Source: Siderastrea radians
Taxonomy: Eukaryota > Cnidaria > Anthozoa > Scleractinia > Rhizangiidae
DNA: 64,000 bases
NCBI GenBank assembly: GCA_964017195.1
Contig: OZ024895.1
Coordinates: 28,574,875-28,638,874, forward strand
Direction: 5' to 3'
This document shows, piece after piece, positions 12,015 to 25,012 of the stretch; within the stretch, counting starts at the first letter, position 1; each line of letters starts with the position of its first letter. The notes under the pieces are model-generated. The model did not search any database and was not told where the DNA came from. It saw nothing but the letters and a program-made list of their open reading frames with translations. A program made the translations under genes and the position numbers.

Positions 12015-15000
12015 CTCATCATGGCGTGATCTCTCATGACGAGCGTGATCAATTTGTGCGTCGAGTATTTCTGGTCTCCTTTTACACAGCTGTCACGAAA
12101 ACGCAAATAGGCTCAGAAATTATACGAATACTATAAAAAGAGCAGTAATCATACCCGAAGAAAATGAAAACCTGTTATCTTGAAAGGAATCGACTGTATC
12201 TATGTTCTACAGTCTCGTTTTACATGATGACAGCTTTTAAAAGAAAGAGGCCTTTGACTAAAACAGTTGCTCCGTTGGAAACATTTCTTTCCTCGTAACG
12301 GCCAATCGTCGTCCGGAAATGACTTTATTTTTGATGCGTCACGATATCTTAGTTTTGACACACAGCCGCACAGACAGGCTCTGTAAAAATCTCTTATTAG
12401 CGTGAATAACAGAACTCTACCTGATGTAATTAAAGGTGTTGGGGTTGTGGGATTGTGGCCTAAGCAAGACAATCAGTCTGCATCGCAAAAGAAACTAGCT
12501 TTGTTCTTCGTTTATCAGTTTTGTTTAGTTGGACACTTGAATTTCGTCGTGACGTCTAGAGCGGCGATACACATGATCAAATTTCCACGTCTAGTCTGAA
12601 TAGGGCAAAGCTGTCTGTGACTCCAAGCACCAAGATCATTTTACTTCAGATATTTCAAGCTACTTCTGAATCGAGCAAGTCGTCTTGCTAGCGCCTCGCG
12701 AAAAGTAATAATGCAGGCATAATTGAACGGAAATATTTGAACTGCGAATCGACAGAAATTTGCATAATTCTTAGTCTCTCCGGACAGTATTATTATTTTT
12801 CAACGGCTCGCTGCCGAAGGCTTTTCGTCTCACGATGGAAAGGACTCTTTGGAGGGCAATTCAACGGGTACGCTGTAACACCATCCAACCTTGCAGTGGA
12901 GAAAAAGGTAGCAACACTCAGAGTATTTTCAGCTCTAATGGTCTCAATTTAGAGCGAAGTAGTTTTATTGATGGGTATATTTCCAGACGTAATCAGCGAC
13001 TGTCTCAAATTTCTGCGTGAAGGCAAGAAATCAATTGGTCGAACTATGTTTTTCACTTTACACTGGAAAATAATTTTGTCAGCTCAGTTTTGAGGCTGTT
13101 CACGTCCAGTTACCTTCGCGTGATTATTGAAGAAAGCGACGTCTGCAATGTGCAACATGCACGAGGAAATCGTGTTCCTGCACTTACGCACACGCGGAAA
13201 AAAAATGCAGTTTGCTCTTCGCTGGTTTATTCGCGGAACCAGTTTACATCTGAGAAAAAGTTCGAAAAACGTTAACATACGAGGAATTTGATTATCGTTT
13301 TGAGAGATTTTTACACTCTGGTCTCTCTGAGTCTGGGCTTTTCATGTGTTTAACATCTTAGTTTTGCCCCAGAGGTGAACTGTTCACCTCTCGTGCTATC
13401 TGTATCGGACGTAGCATCATTGAAATCACATAGCCCGTCTGAAATTTTCTCTTATCAGTTCCGAGCTAGAAAAAAAACCTCTTTATTCAAAGTGACCAAA
13501 CGAAAAAAGAAAATTGGTCATCGTCGTTGTGATTAGGATGTGGGATCGTTTGCTCTACTGAAGTATAATTTGTACAACTTTGTACCAAATTACAAAAGAA
13601 GAGATGTACAACTTTGTACTGCAAGTTGATGCCAACATACTCAAACCTAAAGTTACTGATGGTCTATTGCTACTGCCTGATTTGATAGCAAAGGAAATTC
13701 TTACATCTGAGCCTGGGGGTCGCATATTCAACCTAGATTTTGAGCTTGATTAGTAAAATCTTATCTGTGACCCGAACACTCTCCGTCTATTTTGTCACAG
13801 TCATTTTTCACAGTACATGACTTCCTTCGGTTTCCATTGTCTGATCGTTTCTTACAAGGCCCCGAACGTATTCTTCCATGTTCTCTTTTAAAGTAAGGTA
13901 TGCGTGTTTTCTCGCTACATGATTTTGTTTTAAAGTGATGTGCTAATTTATTTTTGTCTGTGTTCGTTGTAGATAAACAATACGGATACCAGTTGATAGA
14001 GCCGGTAAATCAACCGTTTGATGGCGGAGCAAGCTATGCAGCGATCGCTCTTCAAGACTCCTTGTAAAATAGGGTTACATTCCTCCTAAATCGCCTGGGT
14101 CATAACAACGGATAGGTAAGCCTTGATAGAATTATTTTAAATCGCACTGCTTGAACTCGCTTCGATGCTATCGCCTGTGAGAGTATTTGCATATTCCAAC
14201 ATGTATGTATGTCTGGCAAGCACGCGGATCATGGTTTACATCTGCACGAGCTTGCCTTCACCATAAACCAGATTTGTACCAGTTGAAAGCACACTCTTTC
14301 TACCATCATTTGTTCCCCTTGTAGAGGAATTATATGACAGTTATTCTGTAATTGTTTTTGATATCCCGTGAGGTATTTGCTGTTTTGTCGCGGCCTGTCT
14401 AGGTTTTATGCAAACTTTTCTCACCGCATATAGCTGTACTCAACATCAAGAAAATTCAGGCTAACTTGCGGCAGGAAAAGTTTAGTAGACCCCGAAGACA
14501 CCACGAAAACTTCGTTCGGTTGAACTTCTTCTCCTATGTGAGACGCATATTATTTTTCTTTTGATGAAGAAAAAGAGTCAAGATTTTTTTACGAATCTAC
14601 TTGATCACTACCCGAAACCATTTAACCTTCCACAACTTCTGTTACCAAATCCTACTTCAATGCTCTAAAGGAATTTTTATATACAGAGTTTTATGATCAT
14701 TTAAGACAAGAAAAACTTAGTCGCTTTTAAATGCGTTCAATAGGACACAAATTTAAACAGAAAAACCTAAAGTTGTTTTCTACCATCAGTGTCCATTTTG
14801 TCAACTACAGAGAGTCTCGGTTATCAGGTTTGTGCAAAACAGTCTGTATTTTTGGTTTTGTTAAATCATGAGAGAGTTAAAACGGCGATTCTATTTCACC
14901 TGAAATGTAACCATAAATTTTCATTCTCACAAAGTTATAGATAAACAAAGAAGTGATATGTTTAACAGTTTAGAAGCTGTGTTTTGGTGTTGTCTTTCTG

Positions 15001-15600
15001 GTACAGTCAAGTCAAAATAACTGTTGCTCTATCTTTAGCTGCTTCTGTTTTCGTTAGTTAAAAATTATTCACAGAACTTTTACACTCTTTTACAGGTGAA
15101 GCAACAAAGCGACATTCCTGATTATCAGAGGGCCTGAGCAGCTTGAGATAAGTGAAGAATTAAACTGTAGTACTGAAGTTAACAAGGCAGAGCTTGCCAT
15201 CAGTATCTCAGTTTCACCATCGCTTCGTCCTTCCATTTTAACTTCACATATAACTCATCCTGTTCATGTGTCTTTTTCTCGTTACTTATTAGCTAGTTGT
15301 ATAGAGTCTTAACCGATCAGCAACCGATCAAGAGCAAATGGCACGAATTTTAACTTCTGTCTTTCGTTTTAGGCATTTAACGTGACTAGCAAAGGACGAC
15401 TTGGAACTGAATCTACTGTACTGATCCAAATTTCTATTTGTCATCGAGCCACGTTGGTAGCAAAAAGCGAACATTAGTGTCACATTGATGAGTTTTCAGT
15501 CTAAACTCAGGATATCTTCAATCGTCTCTTTAACAAATTAATCGGAAATTTCTGTTAATTTACTAAGCGTGTTTTTTCACCCGTGTTGAGTAGGTACAGC
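12015..15600. other. Intergenic, no protein gene; possible non-coding exons only
   Basis: No coding exon was recognised. A twice-repeated tgtacaactttgtac occurs at 13571 and 13605. A segment bounded by good splice signals (13973-14115) and a small imperfect hairpin (14215-14256) are described among the findings. Confidence 0.4.
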
Positions 15601-15619
15601 CGGGAACTCGTGCATGGGA

Positions 15620-15680
15620 CCCCACGTGGGGCGGGGTTTGTACTCGATATAAAGAGCAGTCACACATCCGTTACATTGAT
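15620..15680 (+). promoter_or_regulatory. TATA-containing core promoter, plus strand
   Basis: A perfect 12-base palindrome, ccccacgtgggg (15620-15631), contains the E-box CACGTG. It overlaps the GC box ggggcgggg (15628-15636). A consensus TATAAAG follows at 15648-15654, placing a start site near 15678. The order E-box, GC box, TATA on one strand within 35 bases is convincing as a Pol II core promoter. No reading frame of note starts downstream, so the product would be non-coding. The first large feature on the same strand with known function is mir-100, 9.6 kb downstream. The link to mir-100 is inference. Confidence 0.45.
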
Positions 15681-16749
15681 TTTGAGATTGGAGACTTTAA
15701 CAGCTCACACATTTCAGGTATTTAGTGCTTGAGTTTCTAATGATACAGCAACCTTGTCGCTTTTAATTTTCAGATCCGCCTAGATGTTTTAAAGGGAACT
15801 TTAACTGAGTTAGAATTCTTTGGATTTGTATGATGTTGTTTAGAAATGTTTCGGTGGCGTTCCAACTTCGAGATTCCACTTTCACGTTCAAAACCACAAA
15901 ACGAAGCTTAACATGTGGCATCCGAAGATTGCACGTGTGAAAACGAAATCGACAGGCTTTACTCAGATATTTCCTAGTTGCTTCAAAAAGGTCTCATACA
16001 CATTCGTTGAAGATTCAAGTCGTTGTCATACACGAATGTTGCTACCTCAAAACCACCGTTGTATACGTTTGGGTTCGAGGTGAGTGGGCGCCTTTCATCG
16101 TTGGATCGGCTTAACCAGGTGAAACAAGTCTGGTCCTTTTCGATTTACAGCACTAGAAACAATGTTATTAGGTTTTTGGGGCTTATAAGACAGACGTTCG
16201 TTTTTAAGTCAATGCAAGAAGCCTTTATATTTCGTGTACAGTTTAGAGACCACAATGTGTTTACAGTTTGTCTGGCTTTACTAGACAAACGAAATACAAC
16301 ACGCAAAGTTGTACTATTTGTTTTGTCCTTTTTTAAGTTGCGATCGTATATGCTGGTGAGAACTTAGAAACATTACTGGGGAAATCATCCCTGTACTTGG
16401 AACCAATTTAACGTAAATTGTTAAGAAAATAATTTGGCTAAAATTTATGGCTATTCTAAGGAGAAGCGGCGGCTTTGTCACCCACGACCAAACTCAAAGA
16501 AATCAGAAGAAATATCGCCTAGTTTCAAAAGCTCGAGCAATATTCTCCTAGCAGAAACTTAGTAAGGGATCTACAAAACTTGAGTTAAAGGTAACATACT
16601 TGGATGAGATAAAAAGTTGACTGAAATCAATACGTTACACAAAAGTTTATCTTAAAAGTACATTTCAGCTTGCCAAGGCCCTTAGCAAATATATCCTCGA
16701 TGTTAAGCTTTTCCCTCGATTAGATTTAAAGGTGTACCAAACTTTATAG

Positions 16750-19700
16750 CAATAACCGTCCAAGTTTGGCTATTTCGATTCTTTTATTTCATGCTGGGTT
16801 GTAAAATCGAAGATTTATTCTGCAGTTGTAAATCTATTCCACGGTTGGTAAGAAAGAAATTTTAGTTTTCCAGACCACGAAGAATTTGAATGAATCCATG
16901 CACACGTGTCAAGGAAAACCAACTTCTTCTTTGTCACTTTTACGATTCTTTATTTGGTTGTCAGGTTCGAACCTTTGCTCACGTTTTGAGATAATTTTAA
17001 AAGAAACGTCTGGACTTCAACTTAACTCTTCTTAACAACAAAGAAAGTGACATGCACCTCGAGGTCTGATAAAAGTACAGCACAGATTATTACAGTTATC
17101 ATTCGTAAGGAAAAACACCGTGTGTCCAGTATGTTACTTTACTTTACCTACGGTTAATACTACGCTGGAAGAACATTATTTTAGTGTAGAACTAAAGATC
17201 CCTGGAATTAACAGGGGATGTACATCTAATGTCTACAAACAGTTCTTTCTGCATTCAACTGAAGGAAGGGTTCTATCACAAGCCTCATGTTCTTGTTTTG
17301 CATTGACTTCCTTGAAAAATCTGATTGTTAAATCTTTTCAGTGAAAGTGAAGTTTTAAAGAACGGTTTCCTCACTTTTTACTATAGCAGAGCAAAATCCT
17401 AGTGTTGATGGAGCAAAGTACAGAATCCGGCTTGATAGCACATGCTGTCTGCTCCAAATGTGAATCGGTCTCACCACATCTTCTGTGAACTGAACGCTGT
17501 TGCAATGCAAATATTTCATTGCCAAAACATCTTCTTGAGTAAAACTTCAGTTAAAAAGTACGCTTTTTGATATCTTAAAGATTTTAGAAATCATCTTATT
17601 TGAAGCAAAACAACAAATAACTGCCAAATATCATACACTTACACAAGGGATCGATAGAAAAGATTTTTTACTTTCAGTCTAGATTTTGTAGTAAACTTTT
17701 CCGGCGTTTGACATAATTTAACATTGCTTCCGATTTTTCTACTCTCGCCGGATGTTTTTCCGTATTTTCCTATCCTTGGAAGAGGTACAATATTCTCTAG
17801 TTTTCAACCTACACGAGTATTTTGGGATAGTTATCTGTTTTAATTGCTGTCTGTGTCTTGCTTTACTATTAACTAAAGATTATATTTTGGTTTTGCTTGC
17901 AAACTTCAACACTCTTTTAACAGACTAATTTGTTTGTCCCAATATGCTGCAAACTAAGGGATAGATCGTCAAAACAGGCTTTCTTTGGAGTATTTTTTTC
18001 TGGTTGATTCACGTTAAATGCGTTACTGTTTAATTTCATGGATGGCTTGTAATTCCAGAAGACATTAATGTTTTTATTCACTAGGAAAGAAGTTGGCGGA
18101 AGAGGGGAAAAGACCCCTCGATTCGACTCATAGGTTGGCTAAAATAAACAGTGGAAAAATGTAGTTTACTCTTAATTTGAATCTTTTACGTACCTTCGAG
18201 ATATAAAATCGAAATGTCATCCTGCAATTGTAGACCTAAACCCAGCGACTGGTAACAAGGAAATTTTCAGTTGTCGACCATGAAGAATTTTAATGACTTC
18301 ACTTGTGCCAAGGAGAGCTGCCTTTTTTTATAATTGTTACCTTAAGGTTTCTTTTATTGCCAAAATCGAGTCTTGGCTTACAATTTAGATAATTTTGTCC
18401 CCAGATGTTTGAGACTAAACTTAACTCTTCTTGGCAAATATAAGAAATATGCACTTCGAGGACAAAAGTACAGCATTTTCTTAAATTCGTTCTGAAGAAA
18501 CCGTGCCGGTATGCTCCATATGTTTCTCTACTTAGCTTAATAACTGTTAAAACCTCAAAGGAGAAACGTTAACTTCGTGTAGAACCAGCTAAGGAGCCTT
18601 GGAAATAACAAGGGATATTTCATGTCCGTAAACAAGATGTTTAGTGGCATTCTATTCTATAGGATCATTTCTTCCTGCATGTGTTCTAGCCTTCCACAAC
18701 TTACCAGTAAAATCATCATTTAATTATTTGTAGGGATCGAAATAGAAACTTAACGAATCGTTTCAAAGTTTGTCGATAGCAGACCAGAATCTTAGTGTTA
18801 ATTTAAAAAGTCCGGAATCCAGCTTATGGCACGTGCTGTCTGCTTCAAATGTGAACTCTTGACACGCCTTGTAAACTTCACAGTCGCACTGCAAATATTT
18901 CACTGCCAAAGCATGCTCTTCAGTGAAGCTTGCGTCAAAAAATATACTGCAATATACCTAAAAGGTTTTAGGAAACGCTTTAGTAGAAGCAAAGCTACAA
19001 ATAACCAGCAGATATTATGCACTTACGAAAGGGATCAATGGGAAACAATTTGTTTTGACTTGAGATGTTTTAGTAAACTTAAGCGAGCGTTTAACACCAG
19101 CTTCGGAATACAACCCACGAATTTTCTTACATCAGCGGATAGTCTTTGTATTTTCCTATCCTTAGAAAGCAGGACAAATCTCTGGATTCCAAACTCTACA
19201 AGAATATTTTGGGGAAAATTAGAAATTGCTGCCTGTGTCTTCAGTGCTTTACTATCAACATTATATTTTGGCTTCGCTTGAATAATCCAACACTCTTTTA
19301 ACAGACTGATTTTATTTCTATGCTGCAAACTAAGGAATAGATAGTCAACACAGGTTTCCTTTTAAAGCGTTTGTTCTGGTGGATTCACGTTAACGTTAAA
19401 TGAGCTATTGCCTAATTTCAAGCAGTTGCAGACCTAAACTCAACGGTTGGTAACAAAGAAATTTTCAGTCACCGACCGTGAAGAATTTTGATGGCTTCAC
19501 TTGTGCCAAGGAGAGCTGCCTTTTTCTTGATTACTCTTTCGTTCCACTCATTGTAAGAATCGAGTCTTGGCTCACATTTGAAGATAACTTTGCCCCAAAT
19601 ATTTGGGAATAAACTTTACAGTTTTTGGCAAAGTAAGTAAAATGCACTTCGATGGTAAACGTACAGAATTGTCTTAGGTTATAATATGTGTTGCTTTATA

Positions 19701-21890
19701 TCATTCTCTACTTAGCTTATAAACTGTTAAAAGTTCAGAACCAGAACGTTTTTTTTTAGTGTGGGAACTGCCAAAGAGCCCTGGAACATGTCTGTAACAA
19801 GAAAAGGTTGTTTAGTGCCGTAGATCCTTTCTTCCTGTATTCAGCAAGGAGGGGGGTTTCCACCTCAAGTTTAAGCCTTCGATAACTTATTAGTAAAATC
19901 ATCATTAAATTATTTGTAGAGAACTAGAAACTTTGCGAAGCGTTTCATCGTTTTCCTGATGGCAAAGCAGAATTCTAGTATTAATAAAACTAAGTCCGGA
20001 ATCCAGCTTATGACACATACCGTCTGCTTCAAATGCGAACTCTTGAACACCTTGTAAACTTAACAGTTGCAATCCAAATATTTCATTGCCAAAGCATCAT
20101 CTTCAGTAAAATTTGCGTTAAAAAAATATACTTCATTACAACTAACAGGTTTAAGGAACATTTCAAGAGAAGCAATGCTACAAATATCTAACAAATGTAC
20201 TTACAAAAGAGTTCGATAGGAAAGATTTCTAGCGCTTTGAGTAGAGATGTTTTAATAAACTTTAGCGAACGTTTAACACCAGCTTCGAAATATCACCTGC
20301 GAAGTTTTTATATGGGCGGAGGGTTTTTCGCATTTTCCTATCCTTGGAAACCAGGAAAGTTCTCTGGATTTCAAGCTCTACAAAAATATTTTGGGGAAAA
20401 TTAGGAATTGCTGCCTGTGTCTTGCTGTACTATCAACATTATATTTTGGCTTTGCTTGAAAAATTCAACACTCTTTAAACAGACTGATTTGCAAACTATA
20501 AGGAATAGGTGGTGAAAACAGGCTTTTTTAAAGCTTTTGTTCTGGCTGATTCACGTTAAATGTTTTAATGTCTAAATAGTAATTTCATGCAGTTACAGAG
20601 CTAAACTCAACGGTTGGTGACAAAGAAATTGCAGGTTATCGACCATGAAGAATTCTAATGACTTCACTCAGTGTGGCAAGGAGAGCTGCCTTTCTCTTGA
20701 TTACCCGAAGGTTTCTTTTGTTGTCAGAATCCAGTCTTGGCCTACATTTAAAGATAATTCTGTCTCAAATCTTTCGGACTACACGTGAATTTTCTTGGCA
20801 AAATAATGAATTTGCACTTCGATAATAAAAGGACAAATTTTTCTTAAGTTATATTAATTCGCGTTGAAAAAATACCGTGCGCTCTATATTATACGTTTCT
20901 CTACTTAGCTTATAAACTGTTAAAACGACAGTGGAAGAACATGAGTTTAGTTTAGGAGCTGCTAAAGAGCCGTGGAAATAACCAGAGATATTTTACGTAA
21001 ACAAGTTTAGTGGCATTCTATATTCCCATAGGGTCATTTCTCCCTGCATTCAACAGACAGGGGTTTCCAACTCAAGTTATAGCCTTCCATAACTTGCCAG
21101 TAAAATCACTGTTTTTTTTTTTTTTTAGATAATGAGAATCTTTACGAAACGGTTTAATTTTTGCTGAAAACAGAGCAAAATCCTGGTGTTTATAGAACAA
21201 AGTACAGATTCCACTTCTGACAGACAGCATGTGCTGTCTGCTCGAAATATGAACTCTTGGCACATCTTCTAAATTGAGCAATGACTATTGAACACTGTGT
21301 CAGTGGAAATGTCCTATTGACAAAGCATCTTGTTAAGTAAAAAGTAAAGATTAAAATTCGCTACATTATAGCTAAAGGATTTCAGGAATCATTTCACTAG
21401 CAGCGCAGCTACAAGCGACCTTCAAATATCATTCGCTCACAGAAGATATTGATAGAAAAGATTTATTTGGCGTCGAGATTTTCTATAGTGATCTTTGGCG
21501 GCAGTTTCGTTTAGCACAACCTTTTCGTCGCTTCCGATTCTTTTTATCGCCGGATGCTTTTTTCGTATTTCTCGAACCTTTGAAAAAAAAAAAAGAAATT
21601 ATCCACACCTGAAACGTTACAGGAATTACCTGTTTTTTGTCGCAGACTGTCTTACTGTACTATATAAACAACTAACGTAATATGTGTTGAGTTCTTGCAA
21701 ACTTCAACAATCCTAGTCGAAATAAAAATTGCCTTTTTTCAGTGTCGGAGTGTGTTTCAAATTTAGGTGTAAGGCATCAATCCAGGCTTTGTTAAGCGTA
21801 TTTCTACGGGAAGATTCGCAGTTTTACAAGACTCAGAGTTAAATGTGTTATTCTCGATTTCATGGATGGTTTGTTTTTCAGTCTGTTCTT
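16750..21890. repeat. Four diverged tandem copies of a 1.2-1.4 kb non-coding unit
   Basis: The same ordered blocks recur four times. The block around gaccatgaagaattttaatg starts near 16872, 18276, 19475 and 20640 (steps of about 1404, 1199 and 1165). The block near cacgtgctgtctgcttcaaa is at about 17440, 18830, 20010 and 21228. The block cctatccttggaa is near 17770, 19155 and 20337. The block aacactcttttaacagact is near 17908, 19288 and 20468. Copies differ by many substitutions and small indels, so the duplication is old. No frame is conserved between copies, so it is not a coding array. Confidence 0.8.
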
Positions 21891-24800
21891 TTCGTTAGGA
21901 CATAATTTCAAGTCAGTATGTCATTAAGCTAATAAGATGTATGAGTATCTGTGAAAAACCCTTCCTTAGAAAATTCTCTCGTTCAGGGCAACATTTCCAA
22001 AGAAAAGTTGATGCATTTTTACTAGAGGCTTGGAGTAGTGTAATATTTAAAGTGAAGTTGGGGTAAGAATCATGATAAAGTGTTGTAGTGTCGGGTCGCG
22101 CCAAAACCTACTCTTCTTACAATATATTTAACAAATCTATACGCTCTTTCAGAAAACATTCTATCAAAACTTAACAAACGAGAGCTTGTTGTCATAACTA
22201 TGAAAGGTCCTAGACTTTATTGAAGCTTCGAGGCTTAAAAGCTCTAGGGATCCGGGATCAAGCATGTAGACAGTGTCTGTAATGAATACAATCACCGCTC
22301 TAGTAATGATTTCATTTGTCAGAGGAGGAAATATTTTATCAAGGAAGCGAAAAAGCAGACTTAAACTTTACCTTCCATAGGTTAACTTTTTATTCCTTTT
22401 CGCTAAATTTGCAGAATAACACTGCAGTTGTTGCCAAAAAGAAGTGTTCCATGCATAGATTCCCCTTGCCCAAAGAGCTATGTCGGAAGCAGCCTCTGTT
22501 AAACCAATTCATGTTGGTCATTGCAGCAAGCCAGTATATTTTATAGACTAGAAGCACAAAATAATCTTACGTCTATAGGCTCGGTAATCTTTTCTAAATA
22601 ACGCTTGAAATGTATCTCGATTTGTATGTGTAAGTGGGTAGACCTAGGTGACGCCATTGACGGTAGACAAGCGGCACAATTGGTACAAATGCGCTTAACT
22701 TTTCATGCTTAAAGACTATATTAAATATATAAAATAAAAACAACTTACAAATGGCCAAAGCAAGTATAAATGGTCTCTTTATCTCAGCAGTCAGGACATT
22801 AGCTCTATTAAATCAGATGCTGTGATAAATCGTGCCTTCGTAAGATTAGTACTTGAACTGTCGGGTGTCTTAAGTAAGAAACGCCATAAAGGTGTGCAAG
22901 GCTTTCAACCAAGTTTGCAGAGAAAACTTGGTCAAGCGCATTAGTGACTTCAGTACATGGAGTAAAACCTGGCCATATATAAAAGCTTTTCTCTTGGAAC
23001 CACCTTCTCTAGTGTCTAGGAATAAAATGTTTGCGCCAAGCATCAAACTACGCCCATATTCTATACCATAATAATTTACATCGTAATACGTCTACCAAAT
23101 ATGGTAAACGCTGTTTCACTTCTTCTGAGCTTTTCGAACTTGAGGCTGTACGTAAAGGTGGAAAGCATGGTTTTGGAAGTTCCTATATTCGACCGCGGCT
23201 GAATTTTTGTATTCTTTAAGGTCAGTTTTAGCGGTTTTCAAAACTTCTGGTTTAGCGATGTTGTTTGCGTGAGTTATTAGACATCCTTTTGTTGCCTTGT
23301 CAGTCAGTGCATGAATGTTTTCCAAGCACCTTTATTCGCTTACTCGAAATTCTAAAGCCGCCACTAACTCAGCCTATCTTAGGTCTAGCTATCACCTACT
23401 TCGAAGATGCTTTGAACGGAAACTTTGAAGCTTGTTTGCTTGAACAACTTGTTTACAAGTTCCTTTTATCAACCCTTTTGCTTCAAGAGTGAATACTTGA
23501 CTGATTCCTGTTGTGTGGTTCGCCTAACTTTTGAGTCTGTGGGTGAAATCCTTAAGTGCCACCATTCAAATACCACTCTTTAGCAATGCTTTCGTATACT
23601 GCTCTCTTTTCCTCAATCTGCAAGAAATTTAACATTCTTTGTTACGATTTTGCCAGTTTTGAAAGAGGCCGCTTTTTGTGAGAGGAACACGTTCATAATC
23701 TAGAACGCTTCGATCAAACTACAACTAATCTTAAGAGCGATCAGTGCATATCGAAGGCATCAGAATCAACAATAAAGGTCGTTGTTGGCAATTAATTTTT
23801 CCTCAACTCTCGGAAACAACCGTTTTCTGTTTTTAAGAACGTTAAATTAGAAATTCTGACAAGTTTGATGACTCCGTTTTATAACTATTTTTTAGCAGTC
23901 CTACGCGAGTCAAGGATACTCGACAACATCAGTGTTAAATTTATCCACAGACTCGAGCGTATAAACCACATTTGAATTTTGTTAGTTCAGATTTATACCT
24001 AGAACACAAAGGGTTAAGAATTCAGTATTTCAGTCCTCTAAATTTTTTAAAACAATGCTTGCTTTCTTTGTAGTGGCTCCTTGTTTTTACAGGCGTGCTG
24101 TAAGAAATGGAAATTAAAGCGTAGGTCCTTGTCGTCTATTTATGTCGTAGCCTCATCACTTCCCTGAAGCTACAACATAAATGCATTTTAGGTCGCTTTG
24201 GAACAAAAAATAGTAACTCTTCATAGAGAAACGCAGAAAACAACTCGATGGTGGTAAAATTTGTAATCCGCAAGCATGCTCGCGATGTCGTATTGGGAAA
24301 CAAAGGAACAAAAGTTTGCTTCGTGCGCATAACTGAGGTTATAGCTTTATTATTGGAGCCTATTTACCTCGTGTTCTTAATACAAGATATACAAATTTAT
24401 AGCTTATACTACATCATACTGGTAAATAATAAGTGAACTTTAAAGAAATGAAATCACAGCAAAAAATGCACACTCACGAAGATCGTAAAACCAACATTAA
24501 CTTCGCAACCACGGCAATGCGAAAAATTTGCACAGTCGAGAGTTGAGTTCAAGATAATTCTCTTACTTCGTGTAACTCTTCAATTCACTTAGCGATGATG
24601 TGGTTTTCTTTTCTTGAGCGAACTCTCTGTAATCTGAAAAAGCCCAAGTAGTTTATAAGTCAACTACATAACCATTCCTTGACATCATGTGTTGCAACTG
24701 CTTTCAGGCCGAGTTACAGACTTCCAGATACACTGAGATTTCTTAACTTTAAAGGTAGCTAATCTTCTACTCATACGTTTATTTTCTAACAGGATTGTGC

Positions 24801-25012
24801 AAGATAGTGCTTAAACTTACTATCACTCCCACAAGCAGACCCATATCTAAAATGGTATAGTGTGGCGTTTGCATTGAGTCTGTGAATGAAATGCTTTGGT
24901 GCGACCGCAAGAAAATGAAATCTATCGATTTGTATCATTCCATGGTGCCGCTGGTTTACAGAATTTTTAATATGATTCTTCTTGGACTTGAGTTTTGATC
25001 GAATTAATAGAC
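21891..25012. other. Intergenic, no gene recognised
   Basis: No coding exon or RNA gene was recognised. A strong TATA-like string, tatataaaag, occurs at 22976-22985 on the plus strand, 2.3 kb upstream of mir-100. Confidence 0.4.

Noticed and set aside
15686..15710. tgagattggagactttaaca resembles a cnidarian-specific microRNA (miR-2037 as I recall it).
   Set aside because: The seed differs, no complementary arm lies within 60 bases on either side, and the comparison sequence is from memory.
16955..16985. caggttcgaacctttg looked like a tRNA B box.
   Set aside because: No A box or acceptor stem at tRNA spacing; it is part of a tandem unit.
18826..19281. An open frame of 151 codons on the plus strand.
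   Set aside because: It lies in the second tandem unit, and the matching segments of the other three units are closed, so it is chance.
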